Below are positions 23,701 through 34,564 of a DNA stretch of 64,000 nt, piece by piece. Source of the stretch: Omphiscola glabra (taxonomy: Eukaryota > Mollusca > Gastropoda > Lymnaeidae); contig OZ024807.1 in assembly GCA_964017045.1 (NCBI GenBank), forward strand, positions 10,104,393 to 10,168,392. The letters are read 5' to 3'. The notes under the pieces are model-generated. The model saw only the letters and a list, made by a program, of their open reading frames with translations, made no database searches and was not told the origin of the DNA. Made by a program: the position numbers and the translations under genes. The stretch's first letter is position 1; each line of letters starts with the position of its first letter.

Positions 23701-26700
23701 AGTGGGTTTTATTTATTCTGCAAATTCATTATTCTCCGGGTTATCAACCCTATGGAAAGCTTCTGATGCTAAAATTAAGATATGCTTCATCAATGGGGCA
23801 GGGCCTTTCAATTACATATTGTATAGAAACGCAATTGGTTGAGGTGTTGCCAGGACAATATTTTTTTTTCCTGTTGAAATGAATCTAACATTTCTAGTTA
23901 AGCTTTGTTTTGACAGCAAAGCCTGTCCAGAAAGCAGTGCTGGTATTGTCAAGTTGTAAGGCTTTAGAATGCACTGATTTGAACCAGGGAACATTCTTTT
24001 TTTTTTTTTTTTAATTACTTATTGGGGGCCATCCATAAATGATGTCATGCACCCAGTGGGGAAAGAGGGGGTCCACATTTTTGTGACAATGGGGAGGGCC
24101 GTTAAATAATGTGAGGTCACATTTAAAAGCGGAACATTATTGAACAAAATTGCACCTAAAAAAACCCACCAAATTAAAGACATTTTTAACATTGTTCTAA
24201 CAGTTATAATTATTTTATGATCATTGGGAGTATCAGTACAGGTATGTGAGGTCTGAAAAATGGCCTCTGATCAAGTTACAGGCAGCCACGGCGGAGTAGA
24301 AACATGGAGTAGTATTTTTGACAGTTGTGAGAATTTATGTTGAAATGTGGAGATGAATCATGGAATTACGGCAACCCCGTGAAGTGAGATGGAACAAAAA
24401 AATTTGGATGGGGGGGGGGGGGGGGTTGATCTTAATAAATATTCTAGGCCAGGGATTCTTAACCTTTTTGCAGAGCTGCATCCCCACACAATTAAAAAAA
24501 AAATTCATGCAATCACCCCACCTGCCGTATATAAATTGTATTGGAATACAATTAAAAAAAAAAAAATTAAATAATTTAGTTTGTAGTTTAATTTGTTTAT
24601 TCAACTTTCTAGAAACAAGAAAAGCACCATACAAGTGTAATGTGCAAGCAAAATTTACCAGAAGAAAACTCTTTCAAATTTTAATTTATTTTTAAAGGCA
24701 GGACCAACTAACAATGGCAGAAAAGGCAATTTATTTCCTGGGTCTTTCACACCACTGGAAAGTGCTTTCACCCCTGGTTAAGAACTATAGTTCCAGAGCA
24801 GGCCTGCGAAGTAACGAAATGTTTCTTACTATTATTATTATCATTATCTTAATAGCTTTACCCCTGACCTGTTATCTTTCGGCCTGCGCAAGTCATTCAT
24901 AACTTATTTGGGCCCGCACAAGGTTTTCGTGAAGTATAACAGCCCGCCTTACATTTTGAGTCGTGCAGGCCTGTTCTAGAGAAATGTTGCTTACCCAGAT
25001 ACAGTAATTTCATAACCAGGGGAGGTGATTTTTTGAGGGTTTGCAAAGGACAGTAGTGGTCACAGAGATTTTTGTTGGAGGGGGGCTGCAGAGGTTTTTG
25101 ATTTTATATTTGAGTGTGGTCTAACTTTTTGCGATGAATGTGGGGGGGGGGGGGGGTCTGCAAAATTTGCTTGACATCATTTGTGGATGGCCCCTCATGA
25201 CTAATTTTTTAAAAATGCTTGATCCTTCAAATGGTGGATATGATACTTATAGGCATACTGTTTTAATTAAGTGATTAAAAAAAATCCAAAGCCATTGAAT
25301 AGAGTCACAAGTTTTGGACCTAGTCCAGTTAAAAATAATTCAATTTTTATAGAGGCATGGATGTGTAATAAAGTATGAAAACAGCTGAAAAATAAATTTA
25401 GTCACTAATATTTTTGAATGCTTGACTTGAACTTTACATGTTAACAGCCTTTACAATTTCAGAAGCTATGTGCTTATTTTTGGTAATTAAAAAAAGCTCA
25501 AATCTTTTAAAATACTTACATAAACTTTTATGACATTGTCAAAAGTTCAACACCTTTAAGATCATGTCGAGAAAAAATAATTTCATACTTCAGCATCGCG
25601 TACCAGTATCATTTTTTTTACATCAAAATAAAAGCCATCAGGCTGCCCCCTCCTTTGATATCTTATTACTCCAGGTCACCCTGATAGTTTGCATAGCTAT
25701 GATTAAACAAGCCTGCACCAGGAACCCACTGTCATTTGAATGAGCCCTAGTTTTATTTTTTTTGGATAGTATGCTTAGTTGAAACCTGCATGTCACGCAT
25801 TCAAGAAAAAAAACAATGGACCAAGTCCCATTTCCTCTTTCAGTCTGCAAGGTTAAACAGGAGCTGAACCAGCTGGAGAGCTCTAGTATGGAATTGTCAG
25901 GGACTGTTGAGGCAGACTTAGGTAACGTCTTTTCTTAACCAGGAAAATATTAGCCACAGAATTTGTTTGTTCTTTTGTGTTTTGAATTTTTTTAGTCTTG
26001 CTTTACATCTGTTTTATGTTTTCTATTATTTTAAAAAAAAAATGCTTTACAACAAGCATTAAATAATTTTTTACTTTTGTTCCAAAAAAAACAACAAACC
26101 AGAAGTATTAGCCAGGAAACAGAGAAAAAGGGGGGGGGGGGAGGAACTTAAAATTCCTTAATAAATTGCATGGCCTTAAAAGAAAACAATTATTTTACAT
26201 GATTAAGTGAGAAATTTAAGACACACGCACTTCTTTTTTTTTTTTTCTTCAAGCGAAACAACAGATAGATAAATGTCTCTTTGCCAGTTAGTAATGATCA
26301 AAGTTTATACAGTTTGGACAGAACGAATTAGATCTTTTTATGTATTGATATATCAATTTTTAATGTTATGACAAGACTTGAAACTAATTCTTTTGCAAGG
26401 CTCTGCACATCAAATTTGTGTACTGTCTTAAACCAACTTGTATCACATTCAGTTTTCTGCATATGGCAAGTGCTGAATATTGCATAGCTGACCCCCTTTT
26501 TGTTTTTAAAATTACTTTACATAAAACAAAATTGTTTAAAATGTTATACACATGCAATACTTTCTGTGTGCACCTTAATGTTTAACTATCAAACTGTTGC
26601 TAAATAAAAACTTTTGTCACTCTTAGTGCTTTCACAGATCTCATCTTTCTTGCCATGCATTTTATTTAGATTGTGGGACTCCTAGAAATTGTTTGCATTA

Positions 26701-29700
26701 AATCTCACAGTCCTTCTTAATTCTTGATGTGCACATTAATCAATCATCCCTATGGATTAAATCTCACAGTCTTTCTTAATTCTTGATATGCACATTAATC
26801 AATCATCCGTCTTTTAAAAATGTGCATGAAGTGATGTTTACTGACTGGCTGAGTGTAATTTCTCTGTAAAATTTTACATGCATTGGAGTGCAGGAATGGC
26901 ATGCAGCTGATAGTTAAAGGTGCATATTCCTAGCTTATAAAACAAGCCCACTTCTGCTGGGAAGTGTTTTTTTTTTTAAAAATAGTTTTTAAAATTTATT
27001 TATTAATTTTTTTTTGTGGCCAGGCAATATGCTAAAAAAATGTTAATTTTTTGGGCTTTATGTAAAAAAAAAGTATTTTGCTGGAGGGTAGGTAAGAAGA
27101 GCAAAGTATAATAGGCACTACTTTAAAAAATTGGCACCCAATTAAGGTTTCTATCAACACTACAGAATGCCAGAAAAACTTGATGATTTTTTTTTTGTTC
27201 AGCCTGATATGATCTGCTATGTTCAATGTGCACACAGATATGGTCACAGATCACAATACGATTTTATAATTATCTGCTACTATTGTTTCATTTCATACTA
27301 CTTTAAAAAAATTTTTCATTTCATACTACTTTAAAAAAATGTTTCATTTCATACTACTTTAAAAAAATGTTTCATTTCATACTACTTTAAAAAAATGTTT
27401 CATTTCATACTACTTTAAAAAAATGTTTCATTTCATACTACTTTAAAAAAATGTTTCATTTCATACTACTTTAAAAAAATGTTTCATTTCATACTACTTT
27501 AAAAAAATGTTTCATTTCATACTACTTTAAAAAAACAAACAAGCAGAATTAAGAAATGACATGTTTAAAATAACTAATTTCATGCTTGAAGATAATAATG
27601 TAATACTTATGGTGATATAATTTCCATAAGACATAGTGCATTTTAAGTTTGTGCATCAGTTAAATGTATTTTAGATGAATGCTTTTTTAAAAAGAAATTA
27701 GTCAGACCACATTTGCTTTTCACGTCTTGTTTTTATTATGTTAGGTTTGTAGCAACCCTCAGTGCTTGAGTTTTACGACAAATGACTCTTGATTGGTACC
27801 CATTAGCATTCTTTTTTTATTCCTCACTTTTTTGTCTGTAGACCATACAGATGAACAAGCAGCTGCAATTGCCAGTGTTCAGCAGCAAGGAACCATAACT
27901 CTAGATTCATCATTACAATTTCAGTTAAGGGCGGATAACAATGCAGGTCAGTGTAATTTTGTTTTCTTTCGCTTGCATATTAGTTTTAAGAAACAATTTT
28001 AAAAAAATTTGGGATGCTTTAAAAAATTATTTTTCAGTTAGTCACTATGATTATATTAATTTATTGCACAATCTATAATAAATTTTAAGAGTGCTCATAG
28101 CAGCATATTAGGGATCATATTGTTACCCACTGCACCTTGCCACTTTGCAGGTCAAGTAACCTACAGAGTTGTCCAGGTTGCACCTGATGGTTCCGAAGCA
28201 ACTTCTCAAATTGTTGGCGGGGCTGGCGCCTATGCGGGCCAACAGGTTAGCTGTTCATGTCTTGCCATTTAAACGTATACGCAAAGAGCATTATTGCATA
28301 CCCATTGCCGATCTGAATTTAACCTCTCTGTGTTCTTAAATGAGTTATTGTTTATTTTGGCCAACTATGTTGCATTACTTGTGTAGCTTTTCAACATGGT
28401 TTAACTATATTTATAACTTTTGTTTCAATTTATCTGCAACTTGTTAAAATACTGGTGAAAAATGCTAAACTTTGTGAAAAAATTATCTAAAATCTGTAAC
28501 TGCTGTTTTGCAATTAAAACACTGGGTACCTACATAATTATGGTAAAAAATATAGAGTGTTACCTGGGTTTGTTTTCATGTCTCCGATATCCCTTCTTTC
28601 TTTTTCGGTCAGAACTTTTGACTTACATTGCCAATCTATAACTATGAGCAAGATAAGAATGAACACTCTTAGTTTTAATTGTCTTATTACATTTGTTTCA
28701 CATTAAATTATAAATAAATTTTTTTGCTGTCTCATTGTCAAGAGCCAATATTTTAATGTTCATCAAATTTTTCACTAATAATTTTTTTCCCTACAACAAA
28801 TTGCAATTAAAGCAATTTTTTCCCTCCACACAGGCTGTTATTCAAAGCCCTTTCAGCAATGGAGGCAGCCCCACAGGAGAAGGATCTGATGCCAGATTTG
28901 CATACTTCCCAACTAATTCAGCCTCAGACGGGTCCGTAGTGACTTCACAAGGAGGTGATGCTATCGCCACGGGAACAGCATTAGGTGCTGTCACTGGCGG
29001 AGGTGAACAGTCACCTCCCCATTACCCCGCCTCTTCTTAATTAATTAAATGAAATTTTTTTTATTATTAAAGAGCTATCTGGGTGGAATTTGTAATCAAA
29101 CTAATGTTAACTAATACTGTATTTTTTCTTTTTAATTTAAATAAAGTAAATGATACTTTCCTATTTGAAAAGATATATTGTAATGAATTTTTTTTAATGA
29201 TTTACTTCTCAAGGATAAGCTGAATCTTTGTTTCACTTCTCAAGGATAAGCCGTATCTGTTTCACTTCTCAAGGATAAGCCGTATCTTTGTTTCACTTCT
29301 CAAGGATAAGCCGTATCTTTGTTTCACTTCCCAAGGATAAGCCGTATCTTTGTTTCACTTCTCAAGGATAAGCCGTATCTGTTTCACTTCTCAAGGATAA
29401 GCCGTATCTGTTTCACTTCTCAAGGATAAGCCGTATCTTTGTTGCACTTCTCAAGGATAAGCCGTATCTTTGTTTCACTTCTCAAGGATAAGCCGTATCT
29501 TTGTTTCACTTCTCAAGGATAAGCTGTATCTTTGTTTCACTTCTCAAGGATAAGCTGAATCTTAAATACTGCTTAAAACAGGGTGTTCATGCAGTCTTTG
29601 AAGATTTGGGGGGAAAATAGTTTTGAAATTTCCAAGGCCCTGGAGAGTTTTGGGGAATTAACTTTACTATTAAGATAATGTATCGAATGATTTTTGTGAA

Positions 29701-32700
29701 GATGTTGCACGATCATAAGAGTTTGAGGGCAAACAGAGTCTGGTTATATTTCCAAAAACTGAAGGATATCTCTGCAAGGATAAGCTGGCTATTATGGACA
29801 TATTATATTTACTAATGTGTAATAAAGAATTTTACATCTTTGCTCTAATTAGTGAGTTCATCCCCCCCCCCCCCCCCCCTTTTTTTTTTTTCTACTTCCC
29901 TTTTTAGAATATGATAATAAAAAGGTATTTCAAATTAAAAAAAAAAAAAAAAAGGTTCTTAATGGTTTGGGGAAAGGTTTGTGAATTCTGTAACCTGAAG
30001 TAGTCTGTACAAACCATGTACATGTACATGTGTCAATTGAAAAAAGTTTAAAAAAAAAAAAATTTTGTACGTTCATTTGGCCAGGTCAGTAACTGTAAAC
30101 TCACCTCCAACAGGTCAGTTTTATGTCATGATGTCCCCACAAGATGTCCTCCAGGGACAGCGCCAAATAGCACCACGCACCTCATTTTCCCCAAAACTCG
30201 AGGGGGGCGGCATGAGGACGGCTAGGGATGACAGGAGGAGGGCAACACACAACGAAGGTATGATGCCTAGGCTTGTTTGACAGTATGACAAAGTTAGGAT
30301 GCCTAGGCTTGTTTGACAGTATGACGAAGGTAGGATGCCTAGGTTTGTTTGACAGTATGACGAAGGTAGGATGCCTAGGCTTGTTTGAGAGTGTAACGAA
30401 GGTAGGATGCCTAGGCTTAATTGACAGTATGATGAGGGTAGGATGCCTAGGCTTGTTTGACAGTATGCTGAAGTTATAATGCTTAATTGACAGTATGACA
30501 AAGGTAGGATGCCTAATCTTGTTTGACAGTATGACGAAGGTAGGATGCCTAGGCTTGTTTGACAGTGTGATGAAGGTAGGATGCCTCGGTTGGTTTGACA
30601 GTATGACGAAGTTATGATGCCTAGGCTTAATTGACAGTATGGCAAAGGTAGGATGCCTAATCTTGTTTGACATTTTGACAAAGGTAGGATGCCTATACTT
30701 TTTTGACAGTGTGATGAAAGTAGGATGCCTCTGTTGGTTTGACATTATGACGAAGGTAGGATGCCTAGGCTTGTTAAATTGTTTGATAGTATGACGAAGG
30801 TAGGATGCCTAGGCTTGTTAAATTGTTTGATAGTATGACGAAGGTAGGATGCCTAGGCTTGTTTGACAGTATTACGAAGGTAGATGGTTAATTTATGGTA
30901 TCTGGAAGTTTAAGAGCTTTTGAGAGAACTTTTTTTCAAAGTTGAAAAATAATTATTTTTTTTTTAAATTTTTAATTTTTTTAACAGGCCTCCAAAATAA
31001 TTTATTACAAGAAAATGATTGGGGGAAGAAATTTATTTGTCTTTTTCCTCTGCCTCCTTCTTCTTCTTTTCTCTCACACCAACCAACTTGGCTATAATTC
31101 TGGCTTGGCGAAGAGCAACAAAGGCATTATGTTTACGCTCATCTTCTGTTGGTACACGAGCTTTCTCTGCTTTGAATGTTCTTGGGATTGGTAGATTAAC
31201 TGTACCTGTGAGTTGTTTAACCAGTTTCAACTCTTCAGGAAGAAGCATCTCCCTTTCTTGGTTTTCCCTCTTTGCGGGTGGAAAACTACCAATTTGGATT
31301 TGTACTCCTTCAATCTCTGAACATTTTGAAGCTGAGACTCAACAGAAAGGTTTCGTCTTCTGAAGTCAACAGCGATGCCACTGGTGCGGGCAGTTTTCTT
31401 CTCAACACCAGCAGCCTTAAGTTCATCCAGTGTGAAACCACGCCCTAGCCTGAGCTTGGTATTGTATTTGAAAGTTGGACAGCGAACTATCGGTCTCAGG
31501 AGACCAGCTACAGGCCTTGGAGCAATAGCAGCAGCCTTGGCAGCACCGGCAGCCCTCCTGGCGTTTTTTTTCCCCCCTCATTGGCTGGTTAAACCAAGTT
31601 TTAACCATGCTCTGCCAATCCTTATGGAAATGGCCATTTGGGAACTATGTTATTTCTCTTAGGAGCCATGGTTTACAGGCTCTCTACAATATAGAAACCG
31701 GAAGAGTTAAAAATAAGCTTATCCCCATTATTGCTTTTTTTTTGTGTCAGTGTACAATCTAATGCCCTTAGCCACAACATCTAATGCCCTTAGCCACAAC
31801 ATCTAATGCCCTTAGCCACAAAATCTAATGCCCTTAGCCACAACAATCTAATGCCCTTAGCCACAACAATCTAATGCCCTTAGCCACAACAATCTAATGC
31901 CCTTAGCCACGTTGTGGCTTGTAATTATTAAATTGTTGTAGAAACTGGAAAGCGTTTTTAAAAAAAACAACAAACAATTCTACAAACATGCTCATTTTGA
32001 TACCTTGAGCATTGTGAGCCTGAAAATGTGTGTGTTTATTTTCATGGTATAAAATTATATTTTTTTTTTGTGCTAGACTCATTCTCAGAGAAACTCAACT
32101 GGATTAGTGTTAAAGGGTATCCCCCTTTCTTCCCCTTTGCTTAAAAGATAGAAATGATAAAAAAAAAATCTGCAATGTGCCCAGTGCAATCAGAGAACAA
32201 GAACTTATACTTTTTCCCCTTTCTTTATCCTGAATGAAGTTGAAAGAAGAAGACGGGACAAGATCAACAACTGGATTGTCCAGCTCTCTAAGCTTGTACC
32301 AGACTGCGCTCAGGAACCTGTGAAACAAACACAGGCTGTAAGTACATGCCACTTACTGCCTGGGAGAGTCTAAACCAACGGTTCTCAACCTGTGGGTCGC
32401 GACCATTTCCCAGGGGTCGCCTAAGACCATCTGAAAATACACATGCTCTACAGTTATGAAGTAGAAACAAAAATAATTTTATGGCTGGGGGTCGCCACAA
32501 CATGAGGGACTGTATTAAAGGGTCGCGGCATTAGGAATGTTGAGAACCACTGGTCTAAACAATGCGTATTGCTCATTTGGATGTGGGTGGGGGGGGGGGG
32601 GGTTAAATATTCAAATTTATTTCCATGACTGATAATCTGTTAAATAAAAGTATGCCTTTTTTTTCATCCATGTGGCAATTATCATTCTTGTAAATATGTC

Positions 32701-34564
32701 AAAGTTTTGGAACACATGAGAAAAACAACAGAGATGCCTTCTACAGCAGACAGGCAATGTGTAACACAAAAAACAACAACTCCACCAGCTGAAATGCGTC
32801 CTTATCTGGTTTTCCCATACCTATTTCCTTCTACCTTACCTGGTTGCAGTCTCTCCCCCCTTTAATCATTATTGTGTAGGTTTTATTCAATCAGGCCCAA
32901 CAGGAAGATTTGTCTCCAAAGACGCAAATAGGATTTTTCACCTGCGCTCAGGACACATTCATTCTTAATTCCCACCTTAACCGCCTAGAACCAGATAAAA
33001 CTGTCAATGTGCTACCTCTGCATACATCCAAATGAGACAGTAGCACATCACCTCTTTCACTGCCCGGCACAGCACATCACCTCTTTCACTGCTCGGCACA
33101 GCACATCACTTCTTTCACTGCCCGGCACAGCACATCACCTATTTCACTGCCCGGCACAGCACATCACCTCTTTCACTGCCCGGCACAGCACATCACCTCT
33201 TTCACTGCCCGGCACAGCACATCACCTCTTTCACTGCCCGGCACAGCACATCACCTCTTTCACTGCCCGGCACAGCACATCACCTCTTTCACTGCCCTGC
33301 ACTTCAGGACTAGTGCCGTAACTAAGAGAACCATCTACCCAAAATAGCAGATTACATCAACAACCTATATGCAAACAAAGAGCAGCTGGGGAGTCTGTGT
33401 ATATTCTTCACCATGGTCGTAAGCCGAAGGGCACACCTGGATCTGAAGAGGATGATGTATAAATGAATACTCCCCCTTGTTCAATCGTGATCTCTTGCAA
33501 TGGTTTGGTACATCCTTATCGAATGCGGGGCTTCCCCATTGATAATTGGTTCAGTCCTAAAAATCACTTGAAAAGGATAAGTGTTTTGTTGTAAATCAGG
33601 GCTGATCTGAGTTCAGATACCTGTAATGTAAATTGGATAGGTCGCAACACTGACTTTTTATCAAAATTTTTGGTTGAAAAAGTGCAACCTTGATGCGAAT
33701 AGCTATGTATCTTTGTATGATATCAAACAGGGTAAACTTTCCCGGTCTCATCCCATTTCAACAGAGATAAACATAAGGGCACATATGATGTTTCCACCAT
33801 GGCACTGATTTCCTGTACTAACGCACCAGCGAGAGTTAGGAAGGAAAAGAAATTAATCAAGCTTTTCAGCACAACATCACCATATGGAATTAATCAAGTA
33901 CTCTCCTACTAGGGATCCCCAATTTCCCTGAATTTCTTATTTTATTTCATATATTCTACATAATTTCCAAAATATTTATGTCCATTAAAATCTTATTTTT
34001 CACAGTAATAACACAATCATTTTTTTCCTTCCTGTAATCTTTTGGACGGAACACATATTTCTGGCAATTAAATAGCATTCATGACAAGCTCCAAACACTG
34101 AAGCTTATTTGGACTGTTTCTATTTCTTGTTGTTTCTTCTTTTGTCCTTTCTATGAAGGCTCTCAGCTGAAACATTCTCCTTTTATTGTCCTGTCTCCAT
34201 ATTTCAAGCTTCCACATAACTTGTTCCACTATTTCCTTCACACAGCTTGAACACAGTCCTTCATTTGTTAGCAAGTATGTAATGCTAGTTTAAAAAAAAA
34301 AATACATTTCTATTTCTAAATTTCATTAATTAATCAATTTTTCAGAGTAAAGGAGGAATTTTATCCAAAGCCTGTGAATACATCAATGAACTGCGGACAA
34401 CAAACAACAGACTAGCAGAGAGCCTTAAGGAGGCCGAGCGCATCAATGTTGACAATGAACTATTGCGGCAGCAGTGCGAGGAACTGAAGCAGGAGAACGC
34501 TCTCCTGAGATCGCATCTCCAGCAGAACGGAATAGTTGCAGACATGGGCTCAGGTGGCTCATAA
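20575..34564 (+). CDS. USF1: Upstream stimulatory factor (USF), bHLH-leucine zipper transcription factor
   Basis: Binds CACGTG E-boxes as a dimer in the nucleus (family knowledge). Nine exons join in phase: 20575-20606, 22749-22819, 25844-25921, 27842-27946, 28151-28245, 28834-29002, 30114-30257, 32240-32337, 34346-34564. They total 1,011 bases, i.e. 336 aa, close to vertebrate USF1/USF2. Exons 4-6 encode the acidic/Gln activation region ([27 protein letters not shown]). Exon 7 has the USF-specific region [20 protein letters not shown] and the first half of the basic region, RRRATHNE. Exon 8 continues [20 protein letters not shown]. Exon 9 has [16 protein letters not shown] and a zipper ([20 protein letters not shown]). 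The start is the first ATG in the open frame of exon 1; an extra upstream exon is possible. Invertebrates have one USF, so USF1 versus USF2 is not decided. Intron 7 is full of repeats and a retrocopy. Confidence 0.95.
20607..22748 (+). other. USF intron 1
   Basis: AT-rich intron with a CACGTG box at 20731-20736. Nothing else was recognised apart from low-complexity AT stretches and a C-rich patch near 21543-21600. Confidence 0.6.
24450..24790. mobile_element. hAT-like MITE with TTCTTAACC ends
   Basis: Inverted ends CAGGGATTCTTAACC and GGTTAAGAACTATAG match at 11 of 15 positions. It is flanked by TTCTAGGC (24442-24449) and TTCCAGAG (24791-24798). The second 8-mer is also the left target copy of the next MITE. 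Confidence 0.6.
24799..24973. mobile_element. hAT MITE with CAGGCCTGC ends
   Basis: 175 bp with inverted ends CAGGCCTGC / GCAGGCCTG and an 8-bp target duplication TTCCAGAG (24791-24798) / TTCTAGAG (24974-24981). The latter is close to the favoured hAT target nTCTAGAn. It directly abuts the preceding hAT-like MITE. Confidence 0.82.
25844..25921 (+). other. Symmetric 78-bp USF exon 3, candidate cassette exon
   Basis: Both flanking introns are phase 1 and the length is 26 codons, so skipping keeps the frame. Its end (TVEADL) resembles the end of exon 2 (SVDTDL), both followed by the same split codon, which suggests exon duplication. Encodes [20 protein letters not shown]. Confidence 0.6.
26698..26808. 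repeat. Tandem duplication of about 58 bp in USF intron 3
   Basis: Two adjacent copies of a segment beginning ATTAAATCTCACAGTC and ending AATCAATCATCC, with a few substitutions. Confidence 0.9.
27286..27537. repeat. 28-bp tandem repeat
   Basis: Nine nearly identical units of TTTCATTTCATACTACTTTA plus AAAAAATG, in USF intron 3. Confidence 0.95.
29200..29572. repeat. 28/31-bp tandem repeat
   Basis: About 13 copies of CTTCTCAAGGATAAGCCGTA plus TCTTTGTTTCA. Two length variants alternate, TCTTTGTTTCA and TCTGTTTCA. Lies in USF intron 6. Confidence 0.95.
29860..29957. repeat. Homopolymer cluster (C, T and A tracts)
   Basis: A C-tract (about 29862-29879) runs into a T-tract, then an A-tract at about 29938-29953. 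Likely scars of slippage or retroposon tails in USF intron 6. Confidence 0.8.
30258..30895. repeat. 36-bp minisatellite starting at the USF exon-7 donor
   Basis: About 17 units of GACGAAGGTAGGATGCCTAG plus GCTTGTTTGACAGTAT, with some 10-bp longer variants (GTTAAATTGTTTGATAG) near the end. The first unit begins at the exon/intron border itself: exon 7 ends AACGAAG and the intron starts GTATGATGCCTAGG. Most units therefore repeat a near-consensus 5' splice site, GAAG|GTAGG. Confidence 0.95.
31001..31671 (-). pseudogene. RPL13: Processed RPL13 (60S ribosomal protein eL13) retrocopy
   Basis: An intronless minus-strand copy inside USF intron 7. Start ATG at 31669 (MAPKRNN), then HFHKDW / [70 protein letters not shown] and [14 protein letters not shown], ending at a stop at 31033-31035. 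At least three frameshifts break it: near 31645, in the G/A-tract near 31565, and near 31265. AATAAA follows at 31006-31001 and an A-rich tail continues to about 30950, as expected for retroposition of an mRNA. The last 71 codons remain open. eL13 is a large-subunit protein; this copy is not expected to be functional. Confidence 0.93.
31756..31912. repeat. 23/24-bp tandem repeat
   Basis: Seven copies of AATCTAATGCCCTTAGCCAC plus AAC(A), just upstream of the RPL13 retrocopy, in USF intron 7. Confidence 0.95.
32376..32552. mobile_element. SPIN-type non-autonomous hAT MITE, copy 2
   Basis: 177 bp with ends GGTTCTCAACC ... GTTGAGAACCACTG and a perfect 8-bp target duplication GTCTAAAC (32368-32375 and 32553-32560). 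The interior matches copy 1 (12980-13176), with a deletion of about 20 bp in the left half. It sits 38 bp downstream of USF exon 8. Confidence 0.9.
32880..33470 (+). mobile_element. Non-LTR retrotransposon C-terminal remnant, interrupted by a minisatellite
   Basis: Frames read [19 protein letters not shown], then after a frameshift [20 protein letters not shown]. The latter is a C-x2-C-x8-H-x4-C cluster typical of the zinc-knuckle end of non-LTR ORF2 proteins. After the array at 33039-33300 the frame resumes with [20 protein letters not shown] and [11 protein letters not shown], also typical of the extreme C terminus. Frameshifts show it is dead. Confidence 0.75.
33039..33300. repeat. 29-bp minisatellite inside a retrotransposon remnant
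   Basis: Nine copies of ACTGCCCGGCACAGCACATC plus ACCTCTTTC. The unit is the codons for HHLFHCPAQ of the surrounding non-LTR remnant, so it expanded from within that sequence. Confidence 0.95.

Larger units (their letters stand above)
24025..25194. mobile_element. TIR element with GGGGCCATCCATAAATGATG ends, carrying nested hATs
   Basis: A 23-bp terminal inverted repeat starts GGGGCCATCCATAAATGATG (24025-24047) and closes at 25172-25194 with one mismatch. About 1.17 kb, no coding capacity, G-tracts near both ends. No clear target duplication, so the superfamily is open. Two hAT MITEs lie inside it. Confidence 0.7.

Noticed and set aside
29003..29038. Extension of USF exon 6 to the stop at 29038
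   Set aside because: Donor GTGAAC at 29003 joins exactly to the conserved GQFYVMM exon. The extension is only a possible truncated isoform.
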